DNA from: Actinomycetota bacterium
Lineage (GTDB): Bacteria > Actinomycetota > Actinomycetes > S36-B12 > UBA10799
Assembly (NCBI GenBank): GCA_030837395.1
Contig: JAUPKO010000647.1
Span: 1 to 14,237 of the forward strand
DNA length: 14,237 nucleotides
Direction: 5' to 3'
Positions 1 through 7,453 of the stretch are shown piece after piece; within the stretch, counting starts at the first letter, position 1, and each line of letters opens with the position of its first letter. Position numbers and translations under genes: made by a program. The notes under the pieces are model-generated. The model saw only the letters and a program-made list of their open reading frames with translations, ran no database searches and was not told the DNA's origin.

Positions 1-14
1 CGCTCTTCCGATCT
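1..14. other. Residual Illumina adapter at contig end
   Basis: These 14 bases are identical to the last 14 bases of the standard Illumina read-1 adapter. On the minus strand they read as the start of the universal adapter AGATCGGAAGAGC plus G. They lie exactly at the window edge, inside what should be the mycosin reading frame. There the protein runs through LTAHQ and then becomes DRKS, which does not resemble the usual mycosin sequence. The likely reading is an untrimmed adapter at the end of a short-read contig, not genome sequence. The adapter sequence is recalled from general knowledge; a 14-base match by chance at precisely the edge is very unlikely. Confidence 0.9.
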
Positions 15-1366
15 TGGTGGGCGGTCAAGTTCGGGAACTTCGCCCGCACCAACGCCGCGACGCCGGACACAATCGCCGCCGAGAACGACGTACCCACCGG
101 TGCGACGAGCTGCTGCTCTCGGTTCTCCTCGGCGTTGATCAACCCCGCACCCCGCGGCGAGAGCGACACCACATCGGTTCCCGGGGCGGCGATCCCCACC
201 CACGGCCCGGCGAGGCTGAAATCCGGCCGCGGGCTGCCGGCCGCGTCGACTGCCCCGACGCTGAGCACGTAGTCAGAAAACCAGGCCGGCGTCACCACGG
301 TGGTCACCCCCGCCCAGTTGCGGGGATCGTTGGGAGTCAACGGATTCGACATCGGATTCTGTTTGCAGTCGTTGTCCACGGCGCGCAGATTCCCCGCCGC
401 CGCCACAATCACCACGTCCTTGTCGACCGCCGCGTAGCGGATTGCCGCGCCCAGTGCCCGCTGGTCGACGATCTTGTCGACCGGCATGCACGACACCTCC
501 GAAATATTGATGACCTTGGCCCCCAAATTGGCGGCATGCACGATGGCCAACGCCATGGTCTGCACGTCGCCAGCTTTGCGGCGGCTCACCGGATCAGGGT
601 CGGAGAAGGCGTCTACGGGGCTGAACGCCAACGAGGACTGCCGGATCGAAATGAGCTTTACCTCTGGGGCGATGCCGGTGAACGCATCCGGCGGAGGCCA
701 GGGAGCCGGGGCCGCCGGAGCGGGAGCGGTTCCCTCGCCGACAGATTCCGGGGCCGGGCCGGAAACCGCGACGGGCTCCGCCAGCGGTGGGTCCGGCGCT
801 TCGGTGTGCAGCGCTGCGGGCGCTTCGCCGGCCGATGAGGGAGGTTGCGAGGATGACGTCGGCGCGGCGCCGCCGGGTTCCGGGGCGCCGGCCGGGGGCG
901 CGGCTTCTCGTGGCGGCGGCGCAGAGTTGCCGTCGTTGGGCCACGCCGCTATCAGCGAGGCGATCCAGGTTCCGTGGGCGTCGCAGTCACTGAGGCCGTC
1001 GCCGCCCTCGATGTAGTCACCCCCGCCGGTCAGGGTCGGAAGCCGAGGATGAGGACTCACCCCGGTGTCGATCACCGCCACGGGCACCCCGCTGCCGCGG
1101 CCGAACTTCCAGGCCTCGGCAAGATTGAGCCCGTCGAGGTATTTGGGCTGCACCCGGTAGTCGGTGCCCGGCAGCGTCCCGACCCTGGTGCACAGCGCCC
1201 CCGAACGCATCGCCTGCTGCGGGCCGGGAGTGCCATCGGCAGGAGTAGCGGCGGGGTCGATCGTCGGCGGCTCGATCGCCGCCGCGGTCGGTGCCCCGCC
1301 CAGCGCCGACATCCCCACCAGTACCGTCGCGGCCGCCGCGGCGGCAAGGCGGTGCGCTGTCCTCAC
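15..1366 (-). CDS. mycP: Type VII secretion mycosin (subtilisin-like serine protease), 3' end missing
   Basis: Membrane-anchored periplasmic serine protease of the ESX system. In the family it stabilises the ESX membrane complex and can cleave secreted substrates. The GTG start at 1366 overlaps the eccD stop as GTGA. Residues 1-30 form a signal peptide (MRTAHR, then an Ala/Val/Leu core ending TAAA). The subtilase triad is visible: Asp100 in VIDTG, His131 in DAHGT, Ser427 in GTSFSAA, with oxyanion Asn326 in AAAGN. Cys59, 128, 293 and 334 sit where mycosins have two disulfides. A Pro/Ala/Glu-rich insertion of about 80 residues (143-226) follows the His region, as the extended loop does in this family. 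About 450 residues are present. The last part of the protease domain and the C-terminal transmembrane anchor are lost at the adapter-terminated edge, so the gene is truncated by assembly, not by mutation. MycP2 is the best synteny match. Confidence 0.95.
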
Positions 1367-2946
1367 GAGCGGTACCGGATGGCGGCGAAAACCCCCATGA
1401 GCCAGAACGCCAACGGGAAACACGCAAAGAACAGGGCGTAGCCGATCCATTCCACCGTGAGTTTGAAGACCGGGTTGTAGACCGAGTTCGGTACCACCGC
1501 GGCCGCCACCAATCCGGCGGCGGGCACAACGACGAGGACAGCGCACGCCGCCAACAGCGTTGTCGTGCTGTGCAATTGAACAGCGAACCGCAACGTCACC
1601 ACCATCACCGCAGCCACCGCGCTCACCGCCAAAATGGTGGCGTGGGTGCGGTCGGAGTAGCGGCGGGCGTGCAGCAGCACCGCCCCGGACAGGGTCAGGC
1701 AGAACGCCAGCGCCAAGGCCCGGTGATCACGGGTGGGGTCGCACAGCCATCCGCAACACACCACCAGCAGCACACCCAGCCCGGTGAGCAGTCCGGTGAT
1801 GATGCAGCGGGCACGGTCTGCGGCCAACAGGGTGTCACGCACCGAGGCAGGTCCGTCGAGCTGGGGATCTTCCCCGCCGGCCACGACGACCGCCGCAGGC
1901 AGATCAGGTCGGGTCTCGAACACGCCCCGGCCCGCCGCCGACGGAAACACCGGCAGCCGCAGCCCGGCGGCCCTGCGGGCCAGCGACGGTGTCTTCTTCA
2001 ACGTCAACGTCAGCGCGAGCAGCACGCAGCACAGCACGGTCGTGGCCGAGCTGAGTGCCACCATGCGCACCAGCCCGGCGGCGAGCACCGTCACCGCCAG
2101 CACGATCGCGGTCGTACACCATGCCAGCGGGCCGCCGACGAACCGCAGAGTCAGTGCTGCTCCCGCCAGAATCGCCGCCGCCCCGACAGCGACGTGCGGG
2201 GCGCCCAACGCACCGGGAACCGCAGCGCCCAGGCCGACTGCCAGGGCCCCCACTCCGGTCAGCCGGAGCACGTCGGCGACGCCGCGCAGGGTCCGACTCC
2301 GGCTGTACGCCGGCTGGGCCAGATCCGCTGCGGTCTCCGGACGCAACATGATGACCGCGGAGGCCGACAACAATGCGATTGCCACACCGATCGCGATCGC
2401 CGCAGCCAGCCAGCCAGGATGCTGATAGCGCCACCGGGTCAGCACCGCCAGGGCGGCCAGCACCCCGACACTGAGCAGGGTCACCCCGACCCGCGCCGCC
2501 CACGCCGGGGTGACCGGTGGCCAGCGTTTGCGCAACTCGGCCGGAATCGCAGAGGTGACGTGTTCGATCACCGGGATACGGTGCTCGTCGTCTTCAACGA
2601 ACCGCAGCCACAGCCGGGTGCCGTCGAGCACCCCCTGATCGGCCAGTGACCGCGTTGCCCGCAACGGCGTTCCGTCCACCCAGCACAGCGCCCACCGGCC
2701 CCGCTTGGCAGCACCCTCGGCGGTCTGTGGCGGGCTCAGGCGCGGTTGACCGACCTCGGCAAGACGCCCATTGACCAGATCGACCAGGGCGGCGATCTGC
2801 ACACCGACCGCGGCGACGGCATCCATCCGTATTCCCAGCATCGCCTCACCGGCCATCAGTCCCACCAGGACGCGGTGGCCGGCGCGCACCTCGGGTTCCC
2901 CGAGCGGGGCCGCCTCGGCAGCGGCCACCGGGTGCAGCGAGGTCAC
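1363..2946 (-). CDS. eccD: ESX type VII secretion integral membrane protein EccD
   Basis: Polytopic channel subunit of the ESX inner-membrane complex, 527 residues, near the usual EccD length. Residues about 18-125 look like the cytosolic ubiquitin-like domain (starting EVRAGHRVLVGL). After it come eleven hydrophobic segments from about residue 150 to 520, matching the known 11-TM topology, and the protein ends AAIRYRS just after the last one. The start is GTG at 2946, overlapping the stop of the upstream ATPase gene as GTGA. The stop overlaps the mycP start in the same way, so the three genes look translationally coupled. In the complex, EccD dimers line the membrane cavity and the ubiquitin-like domain contacts EccC and EccE. 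ESX-2 type is assigned from gene order only. Confidence 0.95.
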   Translation of the reverse strand: MTSLHPVAAAEAAPLGEPEVRAGHRVLVGLMAGEAMLGIRMDAVAAVGVQIAALVDLVNGRLAEVGQPRLSPPQTAEGAAKRGRWALCWVDGTPLRATRSLADQGVLDGTRLWLRFVEDDEHRIPVIEHVTSAIPAELRKRWPPVTPAWAARVGVTLLSVGVLAALAVLTRWRYQHPGWLAAAIAIGVAIALLSASAVIMLRPETAADLAQPAYSRSRTLRGVADVLRLTGVGALAVGLGAAVPGALGAPHVAVGAAAILAGAALTLRFVGGPLAWCTTAIVLAVTVLAAGLVRMVALSSATTVLCCVLLALTLTLKKTPSLARRAAGLRLPVFPSAAGRGVFETRPDLPAAVVVAGGEDPQLDGPASVRDTLLAADRARCIITGLLTGLGVLLVVCCGWLCDPTRDHRALALAFCLTLSGAVLLHARRYSDRTHATILAVSAVAAVMVVTLRFAVQLHSTTTLLAACAVLVVVPAAGLVAAAVVPNSVYNPVFKLTVEWIGYALFFACFPLAFWLMGVFAAIRYRS

Positions 2947-4337
2947 CGGGCGCCTACCGCGCCGCTGAACCCCTTGGCCAGCCAGGCCGCCACGTCGATA
3001 TAGGCCAGCTTGGTGCGCTTAGCCAGCTTGGTGGCGTCCAAGGTGCGGGCGTCGCGCAGATGCGGGTCGAACGGAATCGTCTTGACCGCGCCCACCCGTG
3101 GGCCGAGGCTCTTCTCCACGGTGCTGACGAACTCGTCGTCGGCGTTGCCATGCAGATCGTTGAGGACGACCGCCGAGCGGCGTAGCAGGTCGTGGCTGTT
3201 GCGGGCGTCCAGCCAGTCCAGCGTGGTTTCCGCCGCTGCCGCGCCGTCGTAGCCCATCGTGCCCACCACGACCAGGGCGTCGGCCCGGGCGAGCACGCTG
3301 CGCATCACCCAGTGTTCGATGTCAGGCCCGCAGTCGATCAACGCCAGTTGATAGAACCGGCGGGCTCGGTGGATGACGGCGTCGAACACCTCCGCCGACA
3401 GCGCCAGCGGGTTGCCGACGTTCTGGTTGCCGGCCAGCACTTCCAGGCCCTGCTTGTTCTTGCCGGTGTAGGACCTCGCCATCGGATAGGTAGTAATCCG
3501 ATCATCGGCCATGAAGTCGCGCACCGTCGCGGTGGCCGCCGGGTCGATGAACCGCCCCAGCTTCCCGTAGGTCGGGTGGGCATCCAGGGCGATCACCGGC
3601 TCGGTCCGGTAGCTGGCGTAGGTGGTGCCCAATGCGGCGGTCGTGCGGGTCTTGCCCACCCCGCCGCCTACCGAGAGCACCGCGATCGTGTAATTGCCCG
3701 GGATGTTGGCGGTGATGGCGGCGATATTGGCGCGCAGCGCCAACTCTGCCGGGCCGGCGCCGAGGTTGATCAGCTTGCCCGAGCCGACGTAGATGCCTTT
3801 GCGCCACCCCATCTCCGGCGGAGGTTTGCTCTCCTCACCGGCGTCTTCGACCCGCAGCAGCGACGAGCCCGGCTGGAACGTTGAGGTGTGAGCCGACCCA
3901 CCCGCCGGGGACGGCGCCCAATGCTGCTGGGGTTCCATGACCGCCGGTGGCTGCGGCCGAGCCGTGGCCGGGCCGTCCGGCCAGGCCCGCTGGCCGGGAT
4001 GGGCATTGGCGTGAGGGGGCGCTGCGCGCGGCGGGGCCGCGGCGGCCGGGCGCTGCCGGGGCGGGGGCGAGACATGGACAATCTCGGTCATCGCGCTGGC
4101 CGTCTCCACCGCCTGCGGCGCAACCGGGCGGTGCATGTAAGCCAGCGGGTCCTCAGCCGGCTCGGCGGGACCGGCGGCTTCCACCGCGGTGGTGGGCTCG
4201 TCCACCCCCGGGGCCGGGGGCGCCTGCGGCTCGGCCAACGGGTCGGCGGCCTCGTCGGCGGTCTTCTCGCCACCTTCCAAATACCGGCTCTGGAAGTTCG
4301 GGTCCATGGATTCCCCCGTCTGTGGTTGTGCTGACAT
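2943..4337 (-). CDS. EspI-like MinD/ParA-family ATPase with Pro/Ala-rich N-terminus
   Basis: Cytosolic P-loop protein of the EspI type found in ESX-1 and ESX-2 loci (positional match Rv3888c). Residues about 30-165 are Pro/Ala-rich and probably disordered. The MinD-like domain follows: P-loop GGGVGKT at 224-230, LDAHP at 249-253 and Walker B-type LIDCGP at 333-338. In MinD/ParA proteins the P-loop begins with a signature lysine (KGGxGKT). Here that position is Gly224, so ATPase behaviour may differ. In ESX-1, EspI has been linked to down-regulating secretion when ATP is low; a similar role here is inference. The start is uncertain. ATG 4337 is used, but ATG 4307 has a better ribosome site (GGGGG, five bases upstream) and a TTG at 4352 is also in frame. 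The stop overlaps the eccD start. Confidence 0.88.
   Translation of the reverse strand: MSAQPQTGESMDPNFQSRYLEGGEKTADEAADPLAEPQAPPAPGVDEPTTAVEAAGPAEPAEDPLAYMHRPVAPQAVETASAMTEIVHVSPPPRQRPAAAAPPRAAPPHANAHPGQRAWPDGPATARPQPPAVMEPQQHWAPSPAGGSAHTSTFQPGSSLLRVEDAGEESKPPPEMGWRKGIYVGSGKLINLGAGPAELALRANIAAITANIPGNYTIAVLSVGGGVGKTRTTAALGTTYASYRTEPVIALDAHPTYGKLGRFIDPAATATVRDFMADDRITTYPMARSYTGKNKQGLEVLAGNQNVGNPLALSAEVFDAVIHRARRFYQLALIDCGPDIEHWVMRSVLARADALVVVGTMGYDGAAAAETTLDWLDARNSHDLLRRSAVVLNDLHGNADDEFVSTVEKSLGPRVGAVKTIPFDPHLRDARTLDATKLAKRTKLAYIDVAAWLAKGFSGAVGAR
4308..4317 (-). promoter_or_regulatory. Candidate ribosome binding site for a shorter EspI-like start
   Basis: On the minus strand this reads GGGGGAATCC directly before ATG 4307. 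That is a purine-rich Shine-Dalgarno-like run with five-base spacing. The upstream ATG at 4337 has only a weaker GGA about ten bases away. This site favours a protein ten residues shorter than annotated, starting MDPNFQ. Confidence 0.4.
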
Positions 4338-4428
4338 CGTTGGTATTTCCAATACTAGGGACGACGGCGACCGCTTACGGCCAGACGCTGAACCAGTTCT
4401 GCGGCAATCGCTTTGGGATCACAGTCAC

Positions 4429-5331
4429 TCAGAATCGGGTGTGGGAAGCCCAATTCCGGACGTTCAGACCGGCCAAGACGGCCTTGATGCCCGCCTCGAC
4501 TTGTGTGAGCGTCGCCGGGGCGATCGCCATCCACTGCTGACCCGAACCGCGCACCGTTGCCAGCTGATAGGTGACAACACGGCCGGCGTCGCTCGCTCGG
4601 ACATCCACCGCCCCAGCGGACGAACGTGTGTGGGTGTCATCGAAAACCCTTGCGTAGAAAACTGCTTCGGCGGCGGGATGCTCGAATGTCTCAGCGAGCT
4701 CGGCCAACGCAGCACCGCGCACGCCCAGATCCCGCAGTGTCGAAGTGATTCCGCGCCCTGCCGATCCGGTAGCCGAGATCAATTGGGCGGCAGGAACATT
4801 GATCGGCGCTATGCGTGACGGCTCTGAAACATGAGCACTGTCGAGCAGACTCACCATCGTCTGGGCCAGCCACGCCGGCTCCCCCGCGCCAAGTTCGGGC
4901 GACACAGTGTCGATGGTGATGTCATCGCCGGCGCGGGCCGCTGACACCCACCGGCCGTTACGGCGGGCCAGAACCACCCGCAGCTGCTCATCGGGCACTG
5001 CCCGCCAGGTCGCCGGGTCACTGGCCCGCTCGGGTTCCCACACAAGCGGGCCCCGGGACACCAGCAGCACCGCCTCCACGTCGGGCACGGCCAACACGTC
5101 CATCCGTGAGGCCAACTCCGGCACCACAGCGCCAGCGGCGTCGACCAGGCCCGCCTCACGCAGACTGTCCACCCCCGGATGCCGGCCCAGCCAGTCGTCG
5201 CTGCGGGCCGCCGCATACGGCCGCGCCCGCAGTTCCGGGGCCAGCCGAGCCACCCCCATCAGTGCCTGCAGCAGCCACAGCGCGTCCACGTTGAGCGTGG
5301 CCGGCCGCGCGGCGGTGTCTTCGGCGATCAC
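4429..5331 (-). CDS. espG: ESX secretion-associated chaperone EspG
   Basis: Cytosolic chaperone that binds the hydrophobic tip of PPE proteins in PE-PPE pairs, keeping them soluble and directing them to their own ESX system. It has 300 residues, in the normal EspG range. The N-terminus (LNVDALWLLQALMGV), the central WEPERASDPATWRAVPDEQLRVVLARRNGRW strand region and the C-terminal VTYQLATVRGSGQQWMAIAPAT segment ending in a helix fit the EspG fold. There are no signal peptide or membrane segments. The start is GTG 5331, set by a strong AAAGGAG five bases upstream. It lies directly downstream of the esx pair and in the same operon as a PE-PPE pair, its expected client. The EspG2 subtype is inferred from synteny. 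Confidence 0.92.
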   Translation of the reverse strand: MIAEDTAARPATLNVDALWLLQALMGVARLAPELRARPYAAARSDDWLGRHPGVDSLREAGLVDAAGAVVPELASRMDVLAVPDVEAVLLVSRGPLVWEPERASDPATWRAVPDEQLRVVLARRNGRWVSAARAGDDITIDTVSPELGAGEPAWLAQTMVSLLDSAHVSEPSRIAPINVPAAQLISATGSAGRGITSTLRDLGVRGAALAELAETFEHPAAEAVFYARVFDDTHTRSSAGAVDVRASDAGRVVTYQLATVRGSGQQWMAIAPATLTQVEAGIKAVLAGLNVRNWASHTRF

Positions 5332-5336
5332 AAGGA

Positions 5337-5343
5337 CTCCTTT
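5337..5343 (-). promoter_or_regulatory. Ribosome binding site of espG
   Basis: The minus strand reads AAAGGAG, then TCCTT, then GTG at 5331. It is a near-ideal Shine-Dalgarno site with five-base spacing and fixes the non-ATG start of espG. It lies 16 bases downstream of the end of the hairpin at 5359-5394, so espG translation should not be masked by it. Confidence 0.75.
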
Positions 5344-5358
5344 GATGTTGAAAAGCCG

Positions 5359-5394
5359 ACGGCGGCACCACCTTTGGGAAAGGGATGCCGCCGT
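5359..5394 (-). terminator. Two-stage hairpin after the esx pair (attenuator, leaky terminator or mRNA stabiliser)
   Basis: In the transcript, a 9-bp perfect outer stem (ACGGCGGCA with TGCCGCCGT) encloses a second perfect 5-bp stem (CCTTT CCC AAAGG), separated by a small internal loop. The hairpin begins 38 bases after the esxC-like stop and is followed by CGGCTTTTCAAC, a run of only four T. That is too weak for a classic intrinsic terminator. Position between highly expressed small substrates and espG suggests partial termination or protection of the esx mRNA 3' end. The pairing is seen directly; the function is inferred. Confidence 0.5.
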
Positions 5395-5432
5395 GGTGCT
5401 GTCGCGGAGGCGGCAGCAGATCGGGTGCGTCG

Positions 5433-5720
5433 TTAGACGCCCCAGCTGCTCCCGACCGCCTTGTCATTGGCCTCCGTGTCGCCCAGAGTCCGGTTGACCC
5501 TGGTGCCGTGGTCCGCCAAGTTCTCAAAGATCGTGCGGAAATTGCGGTTGAGCTCGGTGACGAACTGTTCGTACGCCCCGGCGCCCTGGGACTTCCAGAA
5601 GTCCGCGCACGCGTTGACGTCGCCGAGGATCTGCTGATGGACAGCCTCCAGGCTGCTTGCCGAGCTACCGATGGTGGCTGCGTGCTGGCCGACGTCGCCG
5701 TAGTTCCATGCGATGGTCAT
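5433..5720 (-). CDS. esxC: WXG100-family secreted protein, EsxC-like (ESAT-6 type)
   Basis: Small helical-hairpin substrate of 95 residues, the standard WXG100 length, expected to pair with the protein encoded just upstream. The start MTIAWNYGDV resembles the EWNYAGIE opening of ESAT-6. The turn carries W42-K43-S44 where the family has W-x-G, so the glycine is replaced by serine, though QGAGAY follows closely. A single Cys38 lies before the turn. The C-terminal half (FENLADHGTRVNRTLGDTEANDKAV) resembles EsxC as I recall it. There is no clear YxxxD/E tail, as expected for the EsxA-type partner. The gene starts 36 bases after the EsxD-like stop, and no strong ribosome site is seen before ATG 5720. 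Assignment to EsxC rests on position and this limited similarity. Confidence 0.9.
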   Translation of the reverse strand: MTIAWNYGDVGQHAATIGSSASSLEAVHQQILGDVNACADFWKSQGAGAYEQFVTELNRNFRTIFENLADHGTRVNRTLGDTEANDKAVGSSWGV

Positions 5721-5756
5721 TTGGTGTGATCTGCTTTCTGCCGGTGGGGGACTGTG

Positions 5757-6047
5757 TCAGGACCGCAGCGCGCTGGCGGCGGTCTGCTCGTTGTGCTCGT
5801 AGGTGTCGGCGCTGCGGTTGAGGTTCTGCGAGGTGAACGTCATCATCTCGTGAATGTTGCGAAACGCCCGGTCCAGTTCGGACATGGTGTTGAACGACGC
5901 CGCCTCGGCCAGCCCCTTCCACGATCCGCCCGACACGCTCTGCGCCGAAGCCATCACCTTGGCGGACTCGGCCTGGATAGCGTCGGCGTGTCCCTGGAAC
6001 TTGCCCGCGTACACGCGCATCTCGTTGGGGTCGGTCATCAAGCTCAT
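5757..6047 (-). CDS. esxD: WXG100-family secreted protein, EsxD-like (CFP-10 type)
   Basis: EsxB/CFP-10-type partner of the downstream EsxC-like protein, 96 residues. It has the WXG turn as W43-K44-G45 (GGSWKGLAEAA) between two long helices. The general type VII export signal YxxxD/E is present near the C-terminus as Y83-EHN-E87. In this family the tail binds the third ATPase domain of EccC and carries the heterodimer to the pore. Start ATG 6047 is supported by AAGGAG six bases upstream; an in-frame ATG three codons later has poorer spacing. First gene of the esx pair, 158 bases after the PPE stop, as in ESX-2. Confidence 0.92.
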   Translation of the reverse strand: MSLMTDPNEMRVYAGKFQGHADAIQAESAKVMASAQSVSGGSWKGLAEAASFNTMSELDRAFRNIHEMMTFTSQNLNRSADTYEHNEQTAASALRS

Positions 6048-6205
6048 GTGGTGCTCCTTGTTTCAGCTGTGGCCCGGGCGAAACGCTGACGAGCCGATAT
6101 TGGGTTGTGGTTCGAGTATTGCGGCAGCCCGGAATTGTTGCTGCCACCGTGACCGTTGACTTGTGCCCCTCCCTGTTGGCGTTGCTGTCCGCGGATGGCC
6201 GTCGT
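6048..6205 (-). other. Longest intergenic gap in the operon, upstream of the esx pair
   Basis: These 158 bases lie between the PPE stop and the EsxD-like start and form the largest gap in the cluster. On either strand a 6-bp inverted repeat (GGCAGC 6123-6128 with GCTGCC 6140-6145, 11-base loop) can be drawn. I see no convincing -35/-10 pair. The gap would be the natural place for a dedicated esx promoter, but the sequence alone does not prove one. Confidence 0.3.
6054..6059 (-). promoter_or_regulatory. Ribosome binding site of the EsxD-like gene
   Basis: The minus strand reads AAGGAG, six bases before ATG 6047. This strong site favours the first of two nearby in-frame ATG codons (6047 rather than 6038) and fits high expression of the esx pair. 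Confidence 0.7.
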
Positions 6206-7444
6206 CTAGCGAGGCCTCGGCAGCACCCGTATGGGGGTGCCGTACCGGGGACCGGAATCCCCGCTGGAATCCCGGCCCGCAGAGCCCAGCGGGCTCACGG
6301 GTGCCATCCCCGGGCCGCCGGCGCTGCTCGCCGGCGCAGCCGCCGCCGACGCACCCGCCGCGCTCAGCGCCGGGGCTGCCCCGACCGGCTGGCCGGAGGC
6401 CCAGCTCGCCGGCACCGACAGTCCGCCGATACGGCCCACCCCGCCAAGGCCGGCCGAAATCGGGCCCAGTCCGCCACCGCCGATGCCACCCAGCCCACCG
6501 ACACTGCCCACGCCGCCTGCGAGCGACCCCAGCCCGCCGATCCCGCCGGCGGTCATCAACGGAGCGGCGGCGTCGGCGGTGCCGAGCGTGCCGCCCATCA
6601 GCGAGGCCGGATTGGATGCCATCGACATCAGCGGGCTGAGCAGGCTTTGGAATTGCCCCAGCCCCTGGGCGGGGGCACTGAACCCCTGCATGGCCGGCTG
6701 GGCAAGCCCCTGCAACATCTGCGGCACCATCGACATCAACTGCGGCCCCATGCCGAGAATCGCCTGGGCGTCCATCCCCGCCGGTAGCGAGGACGTCTGC
6801 TGGGACACCGTCGCCGCGTGCTGGCCTGCCTGCCCCGCTGCCTCGCCGCTGGCCTGGGCCACCGCGGCAGCCTGCCCGGCAAGACCACTGGGATCGGTCA
6901 TCGGCGGTGGTGGGGTGAACGGCATCAGCGCACTGGTCAGTGCGGCCGCGTCCGCGGAATACCCGTACATCACCGCGGCGTCCTGAGCCCACATCTCCTG
7001 ATAGGCCGCTTCGGCGGCCGCGATCGCCGGGGTGTTGACCCCGAGGAAGTTGGTGGCGATCAGAGTTTCCAGAGTGTCGCGATTGGCCTCGATCAACGGC
7101 GGGGGAATCACCGCAGCTCGCGCCATTTCGAAGGTCTGCGCCGCCTGCGCCGCCGAGGCCGCCGCCTGTTCCGCCTGCCCAGCGGTCTGCGTCATCCAGG
7201 ACACATACGGTGCGGCGGCGGTCGCCATCCCCACCGATGACGGTCCCTGCCAGGCGCCCCCGGCCAAGCCGGCCACAACAGCCTGAAACGCGGAGGCGGT
7301 CGACCCCAACTCGGCGGCCAAACCCTGCCACGCCGCTGCCGAGGCGACCAGCGACATCGACCCCGGGCCGGCGTAGAGACGGCCGGAATTAATCTCTGGC
7401 GGCAATATCCCGTAATCGGGCGGCGCCAGCGCAGGCAGCGTCAC
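6206..7444 (-). CDS. PPE family protein, SVP subfamily
   Basis: Secreted partner of the PE protein encoded just upstream, 412 residues. The PPE motif is P15-P16-E17 in the typical opening LPPEINSGRLYAGPGS. The WxG turn is W65-Q-G67, and the conserved N-terminal PPE domain spans about residues 10-175. The C-terminal part is low-complexity: Met/Gln/Pro-rich, then Gly-rich (GGIGGLGSLAGGVGSVGGLGG). It carries the SVPxSW signature S343-VPAS-W348 that defines the PPE-SVP group. The tail after that is Ala/Ser/Pro/Gly-rich and ends VLPRPR. The start is GTG 7444, nine bases after the PE stop; no later in-frame start would keep the PPE motif. By position it corresponds to PPE69 of ESX-2. EspG encoded downstream is the presumed chaperone. 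Confidence 0.94.
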   Translation of the reverse strand: MTLPALAPPDYGILPPEINSGRLYAGPGSMSLVASAAAWQGLAAELGSTASAFQAVVAGLAGGAWQGPSSVGMATAAAPYVSWMTQTAGQAEQAAASAAQAAQTFEMARAAVIPPPLIEANRDTLETLIATNFLGVNTPAIAAAEAAYQEMWAQDAAVMYGYSADAAALTSALMPFTPPPPMTDPSGLAGQAAAVAQASGEAAGQAGQHAATVSQQTSSLPAGMDAQAILGMGPQLMSMVPQMLQGLAQPAMQGFSAPAQGLGQFQSLLSPLMSMASNPASLMGGTLGTADAAAPLMTAGGIGGLGSLAGGVGSVGGLGGIGGGGLGPISAGLGGVGRIGGLSVPASWASGQPVGAAPALSAAGASAAAAPASSAGGPGMAPVSPLGSAGRDSSGDSGPRYGTPIRVLPRPR

Positions 7445-7453
7445 CGGCTGGGC

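Noticed and set aside
1291..2649. Plus-strand open frame of 452 codons opposite eccD
   Set aside because: Composition is Gln/Arg/His-rich without recognisable domains, and the opposite strand encodes an 11-TM EccD. It is a coding shadow.
4343..4355. Inverted repeat GTATT-TCC-AATAC and TAGTAT as an internal promoter or operator for the EspI-like gene
   Set aside because: The repeat is very short, the -10-like TAGTAT has no convincing -35, and such matches are common by chance.
6123..6145. Short inverted repeat as a terminator after the PPE gene
   Set aside because: Only 6 bp of stem, an 11-base loop and no T-run; too weak to call.
6420..6560. Gly-codon-rich repeat tract in the PPE gene as a tandem repeat or CRISPR-like array
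   Set aside because: It is low-complexity coding sequence for a Gly-rich tail, with no regular unit length or spacers.
6063..7331. Minus-strand open frame of 422 codons overlapping the PPE gene
   Set aside because: It is Gly/Arg/Asp-rich and out of frame with the clear PPE protein that carries the PPE, WxG and SVPxSW motifs.
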